From the NCBI GenBank assembly GCA_035945115.1, contig DASZAN010000037.1, positions 13,451-77,450 of the forward strand: a stretch of 64,000 nt of DNA, in the 5' to 3' direction. The DNA comes from DAHUYF01 sp035945115. GTDB taxonomy: Bacteria > Pseudomonadota > Alphaproteobacteria > ATCC43930 > CGMCC-115725. The notes beneath the pieces are model-generated. The model saw nothing but the letters and a program-made list of their open reading frames with translations. It was not told where the DNA came from and did no database searches. The first letter of the stretch is position 1. The number at the start of each line of letters is the position of its first letter. Below, in pieces: positions 55,442-63,054 of this stretch. Made by a program: the position numbers and the translations under genes.

Positions 55442-55669
55442 ATGACGGACAAGCAGCACAAGGATCAAAAGAACGAGGGCGAAGGCAATCGCACCGCGGC
55501 GCGCCAGTACAATGAGGCGCAGCGCCGTTTCGTCAAATCCGGCAAGGTCGAGGAGAAGGCGAAAGAGGCGGAGCGCGCCACCGCGGGCAAGGAAGGCGAC
55601 GCGCTGCGCGACGCCGAGCTCGTCGGCAAGCGCCACACGCATGAGGAAGATCCCGAGATCAAGCGCTGA
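55442..55669 (+). CDS. Small, very hydrophilic hypothetical protein
   Basis: 75 residues with GGAGGA at 55431-55436 and ATG 55442. The sequence is rich in Lys, Glu, Asp, Gln and Arg (MTDKQHKDQKNEGEGNRTAA then RQYNEAQRRFVKSGKVEEKA). It has no hydrophobic segment and only short aromatics, so it is probably disordered or coiled coil. A repeated EKAKEAERATAGKEGDALRD stretch is helix-like. It sits behind the universal stress gene, and CsbD-like or stress-accessory proteins have similar make-up; I cannot assign it to that family. It ends before a nested palindrome at 55674-55744. Confidence 0.6.
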   Translation: MTDKQHKDQKNEGEGNRTAARQYNEAQRRFVKSGKVEEKAKEAERATAGKEGDALRDAELVGKRHTHEEDPEIKR

Positions 55670-55673
55670 GGGC

Positions 55674-55744
55674 GAGCTCCCACCCGAACCCTCCTCCGCA
55701 AGCGGGGGAGGGAGGCGCCCGCGATAGCGGGAGGGTGGGGGCTC
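55674..55744. repeat. Three-way nested palindrome
   Basis: Outer arms, GAGC-TCCCACCC at 55674-55685 and GGGTGGGGGCTC at 55733-55744, enclose two smaller stems (CCCTCCTCCGC...GCGGGGGAGGG and CCCGC...GCGGG). The RNA would fold into a cloverleaf-like junction. It lies in the gap before the acyl-CoA ligase gene. I see no T-tract, so it is more likely a dispersed repeat than a terminator. Confidence 0.55.
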
Positions 55745-55829
55745 TCCGCGAATCGACGTCCACCCGTTAATTGCTCGTGAAGAATGAAGCGACTAAGCTT
55801 CGCGCAGCGACGAGCGTCGGGTGTTTGTC

Positions 55830-57524
55830 ATGGAACGTGCCGAGTCGAGCTGGCCCTGGCTCAAATCCTATCCGCCGGGCATCGACTGGCAAGCCGAGTT
55901 TCCGGAACAGCCGCTCTATCAATTCCTCGAGGACAGCATCCATCGCTTCGGCGATCGGCCGGCGCTCGACTTTCTTGGTAGAGGTTATGACTACGCCGAC
56001 ATCGGCAACTTGGTCCATCGCGCCGCCAAGGGTTTCGCCGCGCTCGGCGTGAGCAAGGGGACGCGCGTCGGCCTCCTCTTGCCCAACACGCCCTATTACG
56101 TGATCGCCTATTACGCGATCCTCGAAGCGGGCGGCATCGTCGTCAATTTCAATCCGCTCTATGTCGAGCACGAAGTGCATCAGCTCGCCGCCGATTCCGG
56201 CGCCGAGATCATGGTGACGCTCGACCTCACGCTCACATACCCGAAGGTCGCGGCGCTCTTGGGCAAGAGCGCGCTGCGCAAGATCGTGATATGCCCGATG
56301 GCCGAGATTCTGCCCGCGCCCCAGCGCTGGCTCTACCCGCTGCTGAAGCGCGGCGACACCGCGCGCTGGCCCAACGACGAATCGCACATCGCCTTTGCCG
56401 ATCTCGTCGACAATGACGGAATTTTCACGCCGGTGGCGGTCGATCCGCGCCGCGACGTGGCAGTTCTGCAATACACCGGCGGCACGACCGGCGTTCCCAA
56501 AGGCGCGTCGCTGACGCATTTCAATCTCGCCACCAACGCGCTCCAATGCTTGAAATGGTTTCCCGACAACGAACCGGGACGCGAGCGGGTCATGGCGGTG
56601 CTGCCCTTCTTTCATGTCTTCGCCATGACGGTGGCGCTCAATCTCTCGATCGCGACTGGCGCCGAGATCACGCTGATGCCGCGGCTCGATATCAAGGGGC
56701 TCATCGCCGCGATCCGCCGCAAGCAACCGACGACCATGCCGGGCGTGCCGACGCTCTTCACCGCGCTCTACACCCATCCCGCGGCGCAAGGCCTCGAATT
56801 CAGATCGATGAAATCCTGCATCTCCGGCGGTGCGCCGCTGCCGGCCGAGGTCAAGGCCAAGTTCGAGGCGCTTGCCAAATGCCGCGTCGTCGAGGGCTAT
56901 GGCTTGAGCGAGACCTCGCCCGTCGTCGCCTGCAATCCCTTGCGCGGCGTCCACAAGACGGGATCGGTCGGCATTCCCTTGCCCGGCACGATCATCGAGA
57001 TCCTCTCGCTCAATGATCCCTCTGAGGTCATGACGCGGGGCGAGCGCGGCGAAGTGGCGATTCGCGGCCCCCAGGTGATGCAGGGCTACTGGAAGAATCC
57101 CGAGGCGACGAAAAGCGTGCTGAGCGACGGTCGGCTGCGCACGGGCGATGTCGGATATCTCGACGCGGACGGTTATCTCTTCATCGTCGATCGCATCAAG
57201 GACATCATCATTGCCAGCGGCTACAAGATCTATCCGCGCAACGTCGAGGAAGCGATCTACAAGCATCCCAAGGTGGCCGAGTGCATCGTGCTCGGCCTCA
57301 AGGATCCCTATCGCGGCGAGACGGTGAAGGCCTATGTCGCGACCTTGCCCGGGCAAACCTTGGATGAAGACGAGCTCCGCACCTTCCTCAAGGACAAGCT
57401 CTCGCCCATCGAGATGCCAAAGCTCATCGAATTCCGCCAGAGCCTGCCGAAAACGCTCATCGGCAAGCCCTCGAAAAAGGCGCTCCTCGAGGAAGAGGCG
57501 CGGAAACAGGCGGCGGGTGCTTAA
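55830..57524 (+). CDS. Long-chain fatty acid-CoA ligase (AMP-binding)
   Basis: 564-residue acyl-CoA synthetase that activates fatty acids with ATP and CoA. P-loop-like motif YTGGTTGVPKGASLTH near residue 215-230; the A5 motif VVEGYGLSETSPV near 355; the A7/A8 block RLRTGDVGYLDADGYLFIVDRIKDIIIASG near 440-465; and the C-terminal catalytic lysine in LPKTLIGKPSKK near 540. The N-terminus ESSWPWLKSYPPGIDW is the alphaproteobacterial long-chain ligase type. ATG 55830 is preferred; GTG 55821 upstream is in frame. It likely feeds the beta-oxidation operon 2 kb further on. Confidence 0.92.
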   Translation: MERAESSWPWLKSYPPGIDWQAEFPEQPLYQFLEDSIHRFGDRPALDFLGRGYDYADIGNLVHRAAKGFAALGVSKGTRVGLLLPNTPYYVIAYYAILEAGGIVVNFNPLYVEHEVHQLAADSGAEIMVTLDLTLTYPKVAALLGKSALRKIVICPMAEILPAPQRWLYPLLKRGDTARWPNDESHIAFADLVDNDGIFTPVAVDPRRDVAVLQYTGGTTGVPKGASLTHFNLATNALQCLKWFPDNEPGRERVMAVLPFFHVFAMTVALNLSIATGAEITLMPRLDIKGLIAAIRRKQPTTMPGVPTLFTALYTHPAAQGLEFRSMKSCISGGAPLPAEVKAKFEALAKCRVVEGYGLSETSPVVACNPLRGVHKTGSVGIPLPGTIIEILSLNDPSEVMTRGERGEVAIRGPQVMQGYWKNPEATKSVLSDGRLRTGDVGYLDADGYLFIVDRIKDIIIASGYKIYPRNVEEAIYKHPKVAECIVLGLKDPYRGETVKAYVATLPGQTLDEDELRTFLKDKLSPIEMPKLIEFRQSLPKTLIGKPSKKALLEEEARKQAAGA

Positions 57525-57542
57525 GCCCAGTTGCCTGCACAC

Positions 57543-57937
57543 CTAAGGAGAACTGCGCCTCAAGCTCATCATGGCGAGAGCGCCGATGGTGAGCGCGCCG
57601 CCCGCGAGTTGCATCGAGGTGACGCTTTCGCCAGGAACAAGGCCGCGCCGACCAAGCTCAAGACATAGGCGAGCCCCGGTTCCAGGAGACCGAGCCACGC
57701 AAGGCGCAAGCCATCACGCCATCCCGGCAGGCTGACACCGCGCAGCATCAGCGACGTCCAGAGGAAGATGACGCTGGCCGCGAGCTGGATGGTGAGCAGC
57801 GCCAGCGGCGGAAAGCCCGAGAGCGCGCCCTTCGACATGATCGTCGCCGTGCCCCAGCAGAGCGCCGAGAGCGCTGCCAGGAGCGCGCCGATATGGGTTC
57901 CGCGCGCCGCTGTGCCGCCGGCGATCTCCGGGGTCAT
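57543..57937 (-). pseudogene. EamA/DMT transporter remnant
   Basis: Begins normally at ATG 57937 with MTPEIAGGTAARGTHIGALL, then AALSALCWGTATIMSKGALS and membrane helices to GLLEPGLAYVLSLVGAALFLA. The open frame then ends in a non-homologous tail (stop at 57569). A shifted frame from about 57640 reads PGESVTSMQLAGGALTIGAL and stops at 57543, the expected end of an EamA domain. So there is a frameshift plus loss of about 25-30 residues, and the entire second EamA domain of a normal 290-residue exporter is missing. Last gene after the GNAT gene in the MarR-controlled unit. Probably non-functional. Confidence 0.7.
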
Positions 57938-57948
57938 CACGCCGTCGC

Positions 57949-58428
57949 TCACCGAGGCGGCAGCTGCAATTCGTACAGCACCAAGGTGCGCCCCGTCGGC
58001 GCGAAGCCGAGGCGCTCGTAGAAGCCCAGCAAATCGTGCGCCCCTTGTCCTTCGGGCGTGATGACCACCTGCACCGAGGCGCAGCCGCGCTCGCGGCACC
58101 AGGCGAGCGACGCGTTGACGAGCGCGCGCGCGATGCCGTGGCCGCGCGCCGCGGGAACCACGTAGAGATCGCCGATCTCACCCTGGAGACCGAATTCGAC
58201 GCCGCGATTGGTGGAGATGGTGGTGATGCCGACGGCCTCGTCGCCGGCCCACGCCATTGCTGCCCAGCAGAAGGGATCGCCGATCATCGTGCGGAGATTG
58301 GCGGAGATCTTGTCGGGTGGCGTGGTGAAGCCCTCTTCGGCGAAGAAGCGCACGAGGAGCGCGCAAGCCAAGGCGAAGTCGGACGCGCTCACGGCGCGGA
58401 TGGAGATCTTGTTGATCGAGTGCGACAT
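57949..58428 (-). CDS. GNAT family N-acetyltransferase
   Basis: 159 residues from ATG 58428 (alternative ATG 58452 lies inside the operator). GNAT core: LYVVPAARGHGIARALVNASLAWCRERGC near residues 87-115, with the acetyl-CoA pyrophosphate loop VVPAARGHGIARAL. The C-terminal QGAHDLLGFYERLGFAPTGRT is motif B. Substrate unknown. It is divergent from the MarR gene over 71 bp that contain twin palindromes, and it is followed (11 bases) by the broken EamA gene. A resistance or detoxification role would be typical of such sets, but that is inference. Confidence 0.88.
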   Translation of the reverse strand: MSHSINKISIRAVSASDFALACALLVRFFAEEGFTTPPDKISANLRTMIGDPFCWAAMAWAGDEAVGITTISTNRGVEFGLQGEIGDLYVVPAARGHGIARALVNASLAWCRERGCASVQVVITPEGQGAHDLLGFYERLGFAPTGRTLVLYELQLPPR

Positions 58429-58436
58429 CGGCAGAA

Positions 58437-58455
58437 CATATGCGCGCCGCATATG
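58437..58455. promoter_or_regulatory. Operator-like palindrome 1 (probable MarR site)
   Basis: Perfect 8-3-8 palindrome: CATATGCG, spacer CGC, CGCATATG. It sits 8 bases upstream of the GNAT ATG and within the 71-bp divergent gap. It shares layout and arm sequence with the second site at 58472-58490. This is the geometry expected for a dimeric winged-helix repressor. Confidence 0.7.
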
Positions 58456-58471
58456 AACGTCTCTTCACTTT

Positions 58472-58490
58472 TATGTGCGCACCGCATATA
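58472..58490. promoter_or_regulatory. Operator-like palindrome 2 (probable MarR site)
   Basis: TATGTGCG, spacer CAC, CGCATATA, with one mismatch between arms. The same 8-3-8 plan as site 1; centres are 35 bp apart, about 3.3 helical turns. It lies 9 bases before the MarR GTG start. Binding here would block the regulator's own promoter. Confidence 0.65.
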
Positions 58491-58499
58491 TTGGTCCGC

Positions 58500-59033
58500 G
58501 TGACGGCGCGGACGACGAATCTGCTGGGGGCCTTGGCCCTGGGCTTGGCCGATGCGGTTGACGCCGTCGCCCGCGACCAGGCGCGCGAGGGTGGCCCCGC
58601 GGGCGCTGCGCTCTGCGTCGTCGCCCACGAGCCGGGCCTCTCGATCGAGCAGCTGCGGCGCGCGCTTGGCCTTTCCCATCCCGGCGCGGTGCGTCTTATC
58701 GATCGCCTCGCCGCCGAGGGCTCGGTCGAGCGCCGCGCGACCCGCGACAAGCGTGCCGTTGCCCTCCATCTCACCGCATCCGGGGCGCGGCGCGTGCGCA
58801 CGATTCTGGGCGAGCGCCGCCGCGCGCTCGCCGCGGCGCTCACCCCGCTTTCGCCGCGCGAGCGAGGCGTCCTCGACCGTCTCCTCGCCAAGATGCTCCG
58901 CGCGCTGCCGCGAAGCGATGCCCACGCGCTCGCCATCTGCCGCTTCTGCGAGGGGGATGCGTGCAACCCTTGCCCCGTCGGTGAGGCGCTCGAGGAAAAG
59001 GCTCGACAAACCCCGGGATATACCTTACGTTAA
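58500..59033 (+). CDS. MarR family transcriptional regulator with Cys-rich tail
   Basis: 177 residues from GTG 58500. Winged-helix core: LSIEQLRRALGLSHPGAVRL near 48-66, IDRLAAEGSVERRATRDKRA as recognition helix and wing near 67-86, VALHLTASGARRV following. A C-terminal C-x2-C-x4-C-x2-C set, Cys147, 150, 155 and 158 (ICRFCEGDACNPCPVG), could bind Zn or an Fe-S cluster, or act as a redox switch. Start choice: a frame extending upstream would run through both operators, so GTG 58500 is preferred. It is probably autoregulated. Its stop overlaps the palindrome in front of the MerR gene. Confidence 0.88.
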   Translation: MTARTTNLLGALALGLADAVDAVARDQAREGGPAGAALCVVAHEPGLSIEQLRRALGLSHPGAVRLIDRLAAEGSVERRATRDKRAVALHLTASGARRVRTILGERRRALAAALTPLSPRERGVLDRLLAKMLRALPRSDAHALAICRFCEGDACNPCPVGEALEEKARQTPGYTLR

Positions 59034-59040
59034 CGTCAGG
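59023..59040. promoter_or_regulatory. Palindrome upstream of MerR gene (LiuR-like operator)
   Basis: CCTTACGTTAACGTCAGG is an 18-bp palindrome with 16 of 18 positions symmetric and a perfect ACGTTAACGT centre. It begins inside the MarR stop codon region and ends 17 bases before the MerR ATG. The ACGT-WW-ACGT layout resembles operators described for LiuR-type MerR regulators of acyl-CoA catabolism, from memory. Confidence 0.6.
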
Positions 59041-59057
59041 TCTATTACATTTAGGGC

Positions 59058-59507
59058 ATGGATATGTCGGCAAGGCCCGCCCGTCAGGCGGACGAACCGG
59101 TGCGGCTTTACTCGATCGGCGATCTCTGCGCCGAGTTCGAGCTCTCGCACCGCGCCATCCGCTTCTATGAGGATCGCGGGCTGCTCTCGCCGCAGCGCAT
59201 CGGGGGCAATCGCATCTATGGCGCGCGCGACCGGGCGCGGCTCCAGCTCATCCTGCGCGGCAAGCGGCTCGGTTTCGCGCTCGCCGACATCAAGGAGCTG
59301 CTCGAGCTCTACAACAGCGACCCCGACCATCTGGAGCAGCTTCGCGCCACTTTGACGAAGGGCCGCGTGCGCATCGCCGAGCTTGAGCGGCAACAGCAGG
59401 AGATCGCGCTCACCGTGAAGGAGCTGGGCGAGATCGGCGCCTATATTGAGGAACGCATTCGCCAGAAAGAGGCCGCCCGCGCGGTCCAAAGGAAAGGAAC
59501 GACATGA
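59058..59507 (+). CDS. MerR family regulator (LiuR-like)
   Basis: 149 residues. The helix-turn-helix with wing is YSIGDLCAEFELSHRAIRFY near residues 18-37 and EDRGLLSPQRIGGNRIYGAR just after. A coiled-coil dimerisation helix covers about residues 85-140 (RVRIAELERQQQEIALTVKEL). There is only one cysteine in the N-terminal part, so it is not a metal- or redox-sensing MerR of the MerR/SoxR class. Its ATGA overlap with the thiolase gene and its operator position indicate control of the downstream beta-oxidation genes. Acyl-CoA is the likely effector, by family analogy. Confidence 0.9.
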   Translation: MDMSARPARQADEPVRLYSIGDLCAEFELSHRAIRFYEDRGLLSPQRIGGNRIYGARDRARLQLILRGKRLGFALADIKELLELYNSDPDHLEQLRATLTKGRVRIAELERQQQEIALTVKELGEIGAYIEERIRQKEAARAVQRKGTT

Positions 59508-60640
59508 AATCCGTGGTGATCGCCGCTTACGCCCGCTCGCCCTTCCACTTCGCCAAGAAAGGCGCCCTCGCCAAGGTGCGGCCCGATGAACTGGCAGCGC
59601 AGGTGATCGGCGCGCTGGTCGAGCGCAGCAAGATCGATCCCAAGGAGATCGAGGACGTCATCGTCGGCTGCGCCATTCCAGAGGGCGAGCAGGGCCTCAA
59701 TATCGGCCGGATCGTCGGTTTCCTGGCGCATCTGCCGCTCGACGTCGCGGGCACCACGGTGAACCGCTTTTGCGGCTCCTCGATGCAGGCGATCCACATG
59801 GCGGCGGGTGCCATCCAGCTCGATGCGGGTGAAGCCTTCATTTGCGCCGGCGTCGAGTCCATGAGCCGCGTGCCGATGACGGGATTCAATCCGCTGCCTC
59901 ATCCCGGCCTCGCCAAGGAATACCCACAAGCCTACATCTCCATGGGCCAGACGGCCGAGAACGTCGCGCGTAAATACCAGGTGACGCGCGAGCAGCAGCA
60001 GGAATTCGCGGTCAAGAGCCACCGCAAGGCGGCTGAGGCGCAGGGCGCGGGCAAGCTCAAAGACGAGATCATCGCGATCAAGGGCAAGGACGGCACGGTC
60101 GATCAAGACGGTTGCATCCGCGCGGATACGACGCAGGAAGGATTGTCGGGTCTCGCGCCCGCCTTCGATGCGCAGGGCTCCGTGACCGCCGGCACCTCGT
60201 CGCCGCTCACCGACGGCGCCGCAGCCGTGCTGGTGACGACCGAGGAGTATGCGAAGCGCAACAACTTGCCGATTTTGGCGCGGCTCAAGAGCATCGCGGT
60301 CGCCGGCTGCGCGCCGGAGATCATGGGGATCGGCCCGGTGCCGGCGGCGCAAAAGGCGCTGAAGCGCGCCGGCCTCGCCATCAAAGACATCGATATCGTC
60401 GAGCTCAACGAGGCCTTCGCCTCGCAGGCGATCGCCGTCATGCGCGAGCTCGGCATTGACGAGGCGAAGACCAATCTCGATGGCGGAGCCATCGCCTTGG
60501 GCCATCCCTTGGGCGCCACCGGCGCCCGCATCACCGGCAAGGCGGCTTCGCTCTTGAAGCGCGAAGGCAAGCGCTACGCACTTGCCACCCAATGCATCGG
60601 CGGCGGCCAAGGCATCGCCACCATCTTGGAGCGCGTGTGA
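59504..60640 (+). CDS. fadA: Acetyl-CoA C-acyltransferase (thiolase)
   Basis: 378-residue thiolase that cleaves 3-ketoacyl-CoA with CoA. Catalytic Cys90 in VNRFCGSSMQA, His334 in ALGHPLGATGAR, and Cys364 in ATQCIGGGQG form the complete active set. The central NEAFASQAIAV block is also intact. ATG overlaps the MerR stop by 4 bases and its stop overlaps the FadN-type start by 1, so expression is coupled. FadA-like; biosynthetic thiolases share these motifs, but the FadN-type neighbour and acyl-CoA dehydrogenase favour degradation. Confidence 0.93.
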   Translation: MKSVVIAAYARSPFHFAKKGALAKVRPDELAAQVIGALVERSKIDPKEIEDVIVGCAIPEGEQGLNIGRIVGFLAHLPLDVAGTTVNRFCGSSMQAIHMAAGAIQLDAGEAFICAGVESMSRVPMTGFNPLPHPGLAKEYPQAYISMGQTAENVARKYQVTREQQQEFAVKSHRKAAEAQGAGKLKDEIIAIKGKDGTVDQDGCIRADTTQEGLSGLAPAFDAQGSVTAGTSSPLTDGAAAVLVTTEEYAKRNNLPILARLKSIAVAGCAPEIMGIGPVPAAQKALKRAGLAIKDIDIVELNEAFASQAIAVMRELGIDEAKTNLDGGAIALGHPLGATGARITGKAASLLKREGKRYALATQCIGGGQGIATILERV

Positions 60641-62964
60641 TGTCCATCAACAAAGTCGCGGTCATCGGCTCCGGGGTGATGGGGAGCGGCATCGCCGCCC
60701 ATGTGGCGAATGCTGGCATTCCCGTGGTGCTGCTCGACATCGTCCCGGCCGGCGCCAAGAACCGCAACGCGCTCGCCGAGGGCGCGATCGAGCGCTTGCT
60801 CAAGACCGATCCGGCGCCGCTCATGCATCGCGACTTCGCGCGCCGCATCACGCCGGGCAATCTCGAGGATCATCTAAACCTCCTCGCCGAGTGCGACTGG
60901 ATCGTCGAGGCGGTGCTGGAAAAGCTCGAGGTGAAGCACGCGACATATCAGAAGATCGAGACGGTTCGGAAGGACGGCTCGATCATCTCCTCCAACACCT
61001 CGACCATTCCGTTGCGCGATCTCGTCGAGGGGCAGTCGGAGCGCTTCGCCCGCGACTTCCTCATTACCCATTTCTTCAATCCGCCGCGCTACATGCGGCT
61101 CCTCGAGATCGTCAGGGGGGCGAAAACGCGCGAGGACGCCGTCGCCGTCATCGACGAATTCTGCGACGTGAAGCTCGGCAAGGGCGTGATCCATGCCAAG
61201 GACACGCCGGGCTTCATCGCCAACCGCATCGGCGGCATGTGGATTCAGTCGGCGCTGCAAGCGGCGTTTGATCTGGGCCTGACGGTGGAGGAAGCGGACG
61301 CCATCATGGGCCGGCCCTTTGGCATGCCGCGCACCGGCATCTTCGGTCTGCTCGATCTCGTCGGGATTGATCTCACGCCGCAGGTGGCGGCGAGCATGCA
61401 GCGCACATTGCCCAAGGACGACCCCTATCTGCGCCTCTACAAGGATCGGCCGCTCATCACCAAGATGATCGCCGAGGGTTATACGGGCCGCAAAGGCAAG
61501 GGCGGCTTCTATCGCATGACCAAGACCGCTGACGGCCGCATCAAGGAAGCGATCGATCTCACGACCGGCCAATACCGCGCGAGCGCGGACCCGCAGCTCG
61601 CCAGCATGCACGAACGCAAGCCTGCGGCGCTCCTCAAGCACGAAGATCGCGGCGGACAATATGCGCGGCGCGTCTTGGGCCAGACGCTGGCTTATGCCGC
61701 GGCGCTGGTGCCGGAGATCGCCGACGACGTGGTCGCCGTCGATGAAGCCATGCGCTGGGGCTACACCTGGAAATTCGGACCCTTCGAGCTTATCGACCAG
61801 ATCGGCACCGATAATGTGATCGCGCTCTTGAAGAGCGAGCGCGTCGACGTGCCGCCGCTCTTGCAAAAGGCGGCGGGCAATTCTTTCTACCGCGTCGAAG
61901 ACGGCACGCTGCAATACCTAACACGTGACGGGAGCTATGCGCCGGTGAAGCGCCGACCCGGCGTGCTGCTGCTCGCCGACATCAAGCGCCGCGCGAAACC
62001 GATGGCGCGGAACGGCTCGGCGAGCCTGTGGGACATCGGCGACGGCGTGCTCTGCCTCGAATTTCACACCAAAATGAATGCGCTCGACGGCGACAGCATG
62101 GGAATGCTGGCAAAGGGCCTCGACACCGTGAAAAAGAGCAACGGCGCCATGAAGGCGATGGTGGTCTACAACGAGGCTGACAATTTCTCCGTCGGCGCCA
62201 ATGTCGGCTTGGGCCTCTTTGCCGCGAACGTCGCGCTCTGGCCCCTCATCGAGGAAACCCAGACGCAGGGGCAGAACGCCTACAAGGCGATCAAATACGC
62301 GCCTTTCCCGGTGGTGAGCGCGCCTGCTGGCATGGCGCTCGGCGGCGGCTGCGAGGTCCTGCTCCATTCAGCGGCCGTGCAGGCGCATGCCGAAAGCTAT
62401 ATCGGCCTCGTCGAGACGGGTGTCGGCCTCGTGCCGGGCTGGGGCGGCTGCAAGGAATTGCTGACGCGCCACGTCACCAACAAGAAGCGGCCCGGCGGTC
62501 CCATTCCGCCGCTGATGGCGACGTTCGAGACCATCGCGCTCGCCAAGGTGTCGCGCTCGGCTGCGGAAGCGCGCGACACCCTGATGCTCCGGCCCGAGGA
62601 CGGCATCACCATGAACCGCGATCGCTTGCTTGCCGATGCCAAGGCGAAAGCGCTGGCGCTCGCCAAGAATTACCAGCCGCCGCAAGCGGTGCCGATCAAC
62701 TTGCCGGGACCGACCGGCGCCGCCGCGTTGAAGCTCGGCGTCAACGACCTCGTGCTGCAAGGCAAGGCGACCGCGTATGACGCCGCCGTGGCCGAGAAGC
62801 TCGCCGAGGTGCTGAGTGGCGGCGACACCGACATGACGCTCGAGACCAGCGAGGACCAGCTCTTGGCGCTCGAGCGGCGCGCCTTCCAAGCGCTCATCCG
62901 CGAGCCCAAGACCTTGGCCCGCATCGAGCAGATGCTCGAGACGGGACGGCCGCTGCGAAATTAG
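60640..62964 (+). CDS. 3-hydroxyacyl-CoA dehydrogenase / enoyl-CoA hydratase fusion (FadN-type)
   Basis: 774-residue bifunctional beta-oxidation enzyme with the NAD-binding dehydrogenase first and crotonase last, the reverse of FadB/FadJ and like B. subtilis FadN. Rossmann motif IGSGVMGSGIA at about 9-19, catalytic His144 in ITHFFNPPRYM, and the C-terminal dehydrogenase domain to about residue 430. The crotonase half has GGGCEVLL with Glu572 and a second Glu592 in VETGVGLVPGWGG, exactly 20 apart as in functional hydratases. Start overlaps the thiolase stop by 1 base. It produces 3-ketoacyl-CoA for the thiolase. Confidence 0.93.
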   Translation: MSINKVAVIGSGVMGSGIAAHVANAGIPVVLLDIVPAGAKNRNALAEGAIERLLKTDPAPLMHRDFARRITPGNLEDHLNLLAECDWIVEAVLEKLEVKHATYQKIETVRKDGSIISSNTSTIPLRDLVEGQSERFARDFLITHFFNPPRYMRLLEIVRGAKTREDAVAVIDEFCDVKLGKGVIHAKDTPGFIANRIGGMWIQSALQAAFDLGLTVEEADAIMGRPFGMPRTGIFGLLDLVGIDLTPQVAASMQRTLPKDDPYLRLYKDRPLITKMIAEGYTGRKGKGGFYRMTKTADGRIKEAIDLTTGQYRASADPQLASMHERKPAALLKHEDRGGQYARRVLGQTLAYAAALVPEIADDVVAVDEAMRWGYTWKFGPFELIDQIGTDNVIALLKSERVDVPPLLQKAAGNSFYRVEDGTLQYLTRDGSYAPVKRRPGVLLLADIKRRAKPMARNGSASLWDIGDGVLCLEFHTKMNALDGDSMGMLAKGLDTVKKSNGAMKAMVVYNEADNFSVGANVGLGLFAANVALWPLIEETQTQGQNAYKAIKYAPFPVVSAPAGMALGGGCEVLLHSAAVQAHAESYIGLVETGVGLVPGWGGCKELLTRHVTNKKRPGGPIPPLMATFETIALAKVSRSAAEARDTLMLRPEDGITMNRDRLLADAKAKALALAKNYQPPQAVPINLPGPTGAAALKLGVNDLVLQGKATAYDAAVAEKLAEVLSGGDTDMTLETSEDQLLALERRAFQALIREPKTLARIEQMLETGRPLRN

Positions 62965-62999
62965 CGACATGAGACATCGCGTTAGACCCCCCTCCCCAA

Positions 63000-63022
63000 C
63001 CCTCCCCCTCAAGGGGGGAGGG
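63000..63022. terminator. C/G hairpin between FadN-type gene and acyl-CoA dehydrogenase
   Basis: Stem CCCTCCCCC at 63000-63008 with GGGGGAGGG at 63014-63022, followed by GGCTTTCT. Short T-run only. It lies within an operon-like order, so it may limit rather than stop transcription into the dehydrogenase gene. Confidence 0.5.
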
Positions 63023-63054
63023 GGCTTTCTCAGCTGCCACAAGGAAAGATCACG

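Noticed and set aside
55767..57542. Minus-strand frame of 591 codons opposite the acyl-CoA ligase
   Set aside because: No motifs, rich in Asp/His/Arg, while the plus strand is an unmistakable AMP-binding enzyme.
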